Assembly: GCF_004375085.3 (NCBI RefSeq)
Contig: NZ_SNAQ03000018.1
Location: forward strand, 62,001-126,000
Source of the DNA: Lewinella sp. W8
Lineage (GTDB): Bacteria > Bacteroidota > Bacteroidia > Chitinophagales > Saprospiraceae
Reading direction: 5' to 3'
Length of the DNA: 64,000 bases
Shown piece by piece: positions 61,471-64,000 of this stretch. How positions within the stretch are numbered: position 1 is the stretch's first letter; the number at the start of each line of letters is the position of its first letter. Below the pieces are notes generated by a model. That model was not told where the DNA came from and ran no database searches. It was given only the letters and a program-made list of their open reading frames with translations. A program made the position numbers and the translations under genes.

Positions 61471-62109
61471 TCAGTAGCCGTTGGGCATCATCATTCTCAT
61501 GCCCTGAAGGCAGGCGAGCAGGACAAAAAGCCCGCCCAGAAAGAAGTTGATGTTGCGGGTAAAGTAGGCCGCATTCCGGCTGATCCAGTCCGACATCCGG
61601 GCGTAACTGCCGAAGATGATCAGGCTACCGGAGCCGGCACCGAGGGTGAAGGCGGCCTTGCTCCCGGCCGTTACGGCCAGGTAACCATCGGCGATCAGCC
61701 AACCGCCCAGTGCGAAGAAGTAGGGCACCGTGAGGAAGTTCATGGCCGCCAGGATCATTCCGTTGATGAACGGCCCACCCTTATAGGGTTTTTCCACCTC
61801 AGCTTTTCTGGCCGCCCGTGCCCGGAAGCCCTGCACGAGGAAGAAAACCGCCAGGCCCAGGAAAATTACAATCGCCCACTGCTTCATGCCCTCAATGATC
61901 CCGGGGTTCTGGGAGAGGTATTTGGCAAAGAAAATGGACACTCCGGCCTGCAACATAAAGGTGGCCGCCAAACCACCGGCAAACAGGTAACCCGCTTTGA
62001 TTCCGGCCTTAAGGCTCGTTGATACCGCGGTCATGTTCAGCATCCCCGGAAACAGTGTTCCTCCGGCAGCGGCGGCAAGTCCGATCAATAGTGCAGTAAA
62101 AAATTCCAC
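61471..62109 (-). CDS. LysE/RhtB-type amino-acid exporter
   Basis: The 212-residue protein has about six hydrophobic helices, starting FTALLIGLAAAAGGTLFPGMLNMTAV with the Pro-Gly-containing first helix of LysE-type translocators. A basic cytoplasmic loop follows (RARAARKAEVEKPYKGG). The family exports amino acids; the substrate here is unknown. Its stop abuts the stop of murB. The short gap upstream (62110-62303) contains the promoter. Confidence 0.8.
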   Translation of the reverse strand: MEFFTALLIGLAAAAGGTLFPGMLNMTAVSTSLKAGIKAGYLFAGGLAATFMLQAGVSIFFAKYLSQNPGIIEGMKQWAIVIFLGLAVFFLVQGFRARAARKAEVEKPYKGGPFINGMILAAMNFLTVPYFFALGGWLIADGYLAVTAGSKAAFTLGAGSGSLIIFGSYARMSDWISRNAAYFTRNINFFLGGLFVLLACLQGMRMMMPNGY

Positions 62110-62216
62110 ATAACAAAGGTAAACCGTAATCCAGCATTTATGGCCTTTCCCCTCCCAAAGGGCCCATTTTTCGGATGTTGAAGCCCATTGTATAGACTAA
62201 GTTGGTGGAAATGAAG

Positions 62217-62251
62217 ATTAATTTACCCTCGGCTACGCTTTGCGAATTAAT
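62217..62251. repeat. Stem with core shared with a copy at 1052
   Basis: ATTAATT (62217-62223) pairs with AATTAAT (62245-62251) around the core CTCGGCTACGCTTTGCG (62228-62244). The core differs at only two positions from that at 1058-1075; the flanking stems differ completely. It lies 53 bp before the phosphohexomutase start. Confidence 0.45.
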
Positions 62252-62303
62252 TTAGCCTCTCCGCTTCCGTATGGAGGCGCGGAAATTCTCTACCCACAAG
62301 AAT

Positions 62304-63713
62304 ATGCAACCAGTAAAGATCAAGTTCGGCACCGATGGATGGCGTGCCATTATTGCACAGGAGTACACCGTAGATAACGTAAAGCGCGTTGCCGAAGGCA
62401 CCGCACAGTGGCTAAAATCCCAGGGAGGCAGTCGGGTCGTCATTGGGTACGACTGCCGGTTCGCCGGTAAGCTGTTCACGGAAACGACGGCAAGAGTACT
62501 GGGTAAGCACGGTATTACTTCCCTGGTTGCTCCCGATTTCATCTCTACCCCGATGGTCAGCTTGGGGGTAGTCAAAGCCGGCGCGGACCTGGGCGTGGTC
62601 ATTACGGCCAGCCACAATCCGCCCAGCTACAATGGCTACAAACTCAAATCGAAACTTGGTGGGCCATCGGTTCCCGCGGACGTCAGTGCCGTGGAAGAAC
62701 TCATTCCCGATGAGGTCCCCCAGGATTTACCCACTTATGCCTCCCTGGTGGAGCAGGGTCTGGTGGAAGAGCATGACTTTGAGCAAATCTACCTGGATCA
62801 CGTTTACGCCAATTTCGACGTTGAACTGATTCGCTCCAGTGGCATCGGCATCGCCTACGATGCCATGTACGGCGCCGGACAGAGCGCCATGCAGCGCCTG
62901 CTCCCGAATGCCACCCATCTGCACTGCGAGATCAACCCCGGTTTCAACGGTCAGGCTCCGGAGCCAATCGGTCGTAACCTGCAGGAGCTATCGGATACGA
63001 TTAAGCAGGATGACCGCCTGGCCCTGGGCATTGCTAATGACGGCGATGCGGATCGCATTGGCCTTTTTGACGAAGACGGTGAGTTTGTGGACAGCCACCA
63101 CATCCTCCTGCTCCTGTTAATGTACCAGTACGAGTATAAAAACATCAAGCAAGGTGAAGTGATCCTTACCTTCTCCGTGACCGATAAACTGAAGAAGCTC
63201 GCCAAGATGTACGGCCTACCCTTTGAAGTTACCAAGATTGGCTTCAAGTACATTGCGGAGATTATGGCGGAGCGCGACGTCATCGTCGGTGGAGAGGAAT
63301 CCGGTGGTCTGGCCGTTTCCGGTCACATTCCCGAAAGGGACGGCATCTGGATTGGACTCATGATTGCCGAATACATGGCCAAAACCGGCAAAAGCCTGAA
63401 AGCGCTGATCGCCGACCTTTACGAAAAGGTGGGTTCCTTCCATAATGACCGGGATGATGTCCACGTCGAAAATGATCGAAAATGGGCCATCGTCAAGCAG
63501 GCGAAGGAAGATCCGTTTACGGCATTTGGCGCCTACGAGGTATCCGAGGTGGCCCACGTGGACGGGAGCAAATTCTACCTGGGGAGCGAAGACCGGTGGG
63601 TAATGGTCCGGCCAAGTGGTACCGAACCCGTCCTCCGCGTCTACGCCCAGGGAGCCGATGCCGCCGAGGTACGGTCGATTCTGGATGCCGCCAGAAAAGA
63701 AATGGGGATTTAA
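62304..63713 (+). CDS. Phosphoglucomutase/phosphomannomutase family enzyme
   Basis: From the ATG at 62304 the protein has 469 residues (the frame opens at 62271). It shows all four sites of the alpha-D-phosphohexomutase family: the phosphoserine loop TASHNPPSYNGYK, the metal loop GIANDGDADRIG, the sugar loop GGEESGGL and the phosphate loop VRPSGTEPVLRVY. It interconverts hexose 1- and 6-phosphates and so feeds envelope sugars or glycogen; whether glucose, mannose or glucosamine is preferred cannot be told. The stop is followed by a long terminator hairpin. Confidence 0.95.
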   Translation: MQPVKIKFGTDGWRAIIAQEYTVDNVKRVAEGTAQWLKSQGGSRVVIGYDCRFAGKLFTETTARVLGKHGITSLVAPDFISTPMVSLGVVKAGADLGVVITASHNPPSYNGYKLKSKLGGPSVPADVSAVEELIPDEVPQDLPTYASLVEQGLVEEHDFEQIYLDHVYANFDVELIRSSGIGIAYDAMYGAGQSAMQRLLPNATHLHCEINPGFNGQAPEPIGRNLQELSDTIKQDDRLALGIANDGDADRIGLFDEDGEFVDSHHILLLLLMYQYEYKNIKQGEVILTFSVTDKLKKLAKMYGLPFEVTKIGFKYIAEIMAERDVIVGGEESGGLAVSGHIPERDGIWIGLMIAEYMAKTGKSLKALIADLYEKVGSFHNDRDDVHVENDRKWAIVKQAKEDPFTAFGAYEVSEVAHVDGSKFYLGSEDRWVMVRPSGTEPVLRVYAQGADAAEVRSILDAARKEMGI

Positions 63714-63736
63714 GATTCTTGGGTCCCTTGCTTTAG

Positions 63737-63826
63737 AGCGTTAGTTCCTGGATTTGGGTGCGCAAACGTTCAGCCATCGGCTGAACGATGAGCTCCCGCA
63801 GCAGCGAACTAACGCTTCTTTTTTGC
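63737..63826 (+). terminator. Terminator with nested hairpin
   Basis: AGCGTTAGTTC (63737-63747) pairs with GAACTAACGCT (63806-63816), enclosing a perfect inner stem CGTTCAGCC/GGCTGAACG (63767-63775 and 63779-63787). A run of T follows. It terminates the phosphohexomutase gene and precedes the decarboxylase. Confidence 0.8.
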
Positions 63827-63867
63827 TTCTTCCTCGAAGGAAATTCAGCAATCAATAAAGTTCCTCA

Positions 63868-64000
63868 ATGATGGATGATCTCAGTCCAGATCTTCAACGC
63901 GCCTATGCTCCCCAAACCTTCCGGGAGATGGGGCACGCGTTGGTCGATCAACTTGCAGACTATCTGGACGGTGTGGATACCACTCCCGCCAACGTAGTTC
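63868..64000 (+). CDS. PLP-dependent aromatic-amino-acid-decarboxylase-type enzyme, N-terminal fragment
   Basis: Two adjacent ATGs (63868 and 63871) start a frame that runs off the right edge; about 44 residues are visible. They read DDLSPDLQRAYAPQTFREMG, then HALVDQLADYLDGVDTTP. The opening 'FREMGHALVDQLADYL' is that of group II PLP decarboxylases (aromatic L-amino-acid or glutamate type), in which this N-terminal helix swaps between subunits. The PLP lysine is not in the window, so activity and substrate cannot be judged. Confidence 0.7.
   Translation, partial: MMDDLSPDLQRAYAPQTFREMGHALVDQLADYLDGVDTTPANVV

Overview
The window looks like chromosomal DNA of a GC-rich member of the Bacteroidota, most likely a Saprospiria/Lewinella-type organism. 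This is inferred from family content and signals, not from a marker gene. The supporting signs are a MurF-alanine racemase fusion, a GldM C-terminal-like lipoprotein, a DUF6089-type outer-membrane barrel, Bacteroidota-style -7 boxes (TAnnTTTG) before several genes, and few Shine-Dalgarno sequences.

Left flank (1-7.2 kb): a ThiF/E1-like fragment, HemD, a repeat-rich intergenic block, an NYN-nuclease/cold-shock fusion, a membrane protein, MurF-Alr and two small unknown genes.

Centre (7.4-31.5 kb): a complete contractile injection system of the extracellular type (eCIS; Afp/PVC/AlgoCIS-like), transcribed left to right. In order it encodes a Pvc16-like cap protein (DUF4255), an unknown 381-residue protein, one sheath, two tube proteins, DUF5908, a LysM adaptor, a VgrG-like spike, a PAAR tip, gp25, a very large gp6/baseplate-J protein, a fibre-like protein, a very large gp7-like baseplate protein with three C-terminal helix-hairpin-helix modules, a 1855-residue tape-measure protein with a 3 x 52-residue tandem repeat, and an AAA+ ATPase. 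There is no integrase, capsid or terminase, so it is not a prophage, and there is no TssJLM complex, so it is not a classical T6SS. No obvious toxin lies in the cluster.

Converging on the cluster from the right (31.5-37.7 kb) is a compact three-gene unit on the minus strand: a P-loop (STAND-like) NTPase with a membrane segment and a C-terminal WD40-like propeller, a protein with two probable Ig-like domains, and a DUF4407 membrane protein. It ends 11 bp from the eCIS ATPase stop codon and is a candidate sensing, anchoring or control module.

Right of this (38-64 kb): a large secreted protein and a membrane-anchored GH18 protein, an antirepressor-like regulator with three operator-like dyads in its promoter, a peptidase lipoprotein, a sodium:solute symporter, an M14 carboxypeptidase and other hydrolases, the GldM-like lipoprotein, a DUF2207 protein, ornithine aminotransferase, PBP1A, a DUF6089 barrel, an ABC exporter overlapping MurB, a LysE-type exporter, a phosphohexomutase and the start of a PLP decarboxylase. 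Cell-envelope genes (murF-alr, PBP1A, murB, phosphohexomutase) recur through the flanks. Several short dispersed palindromic or GC-rich repeats occupy the intergenic regions.
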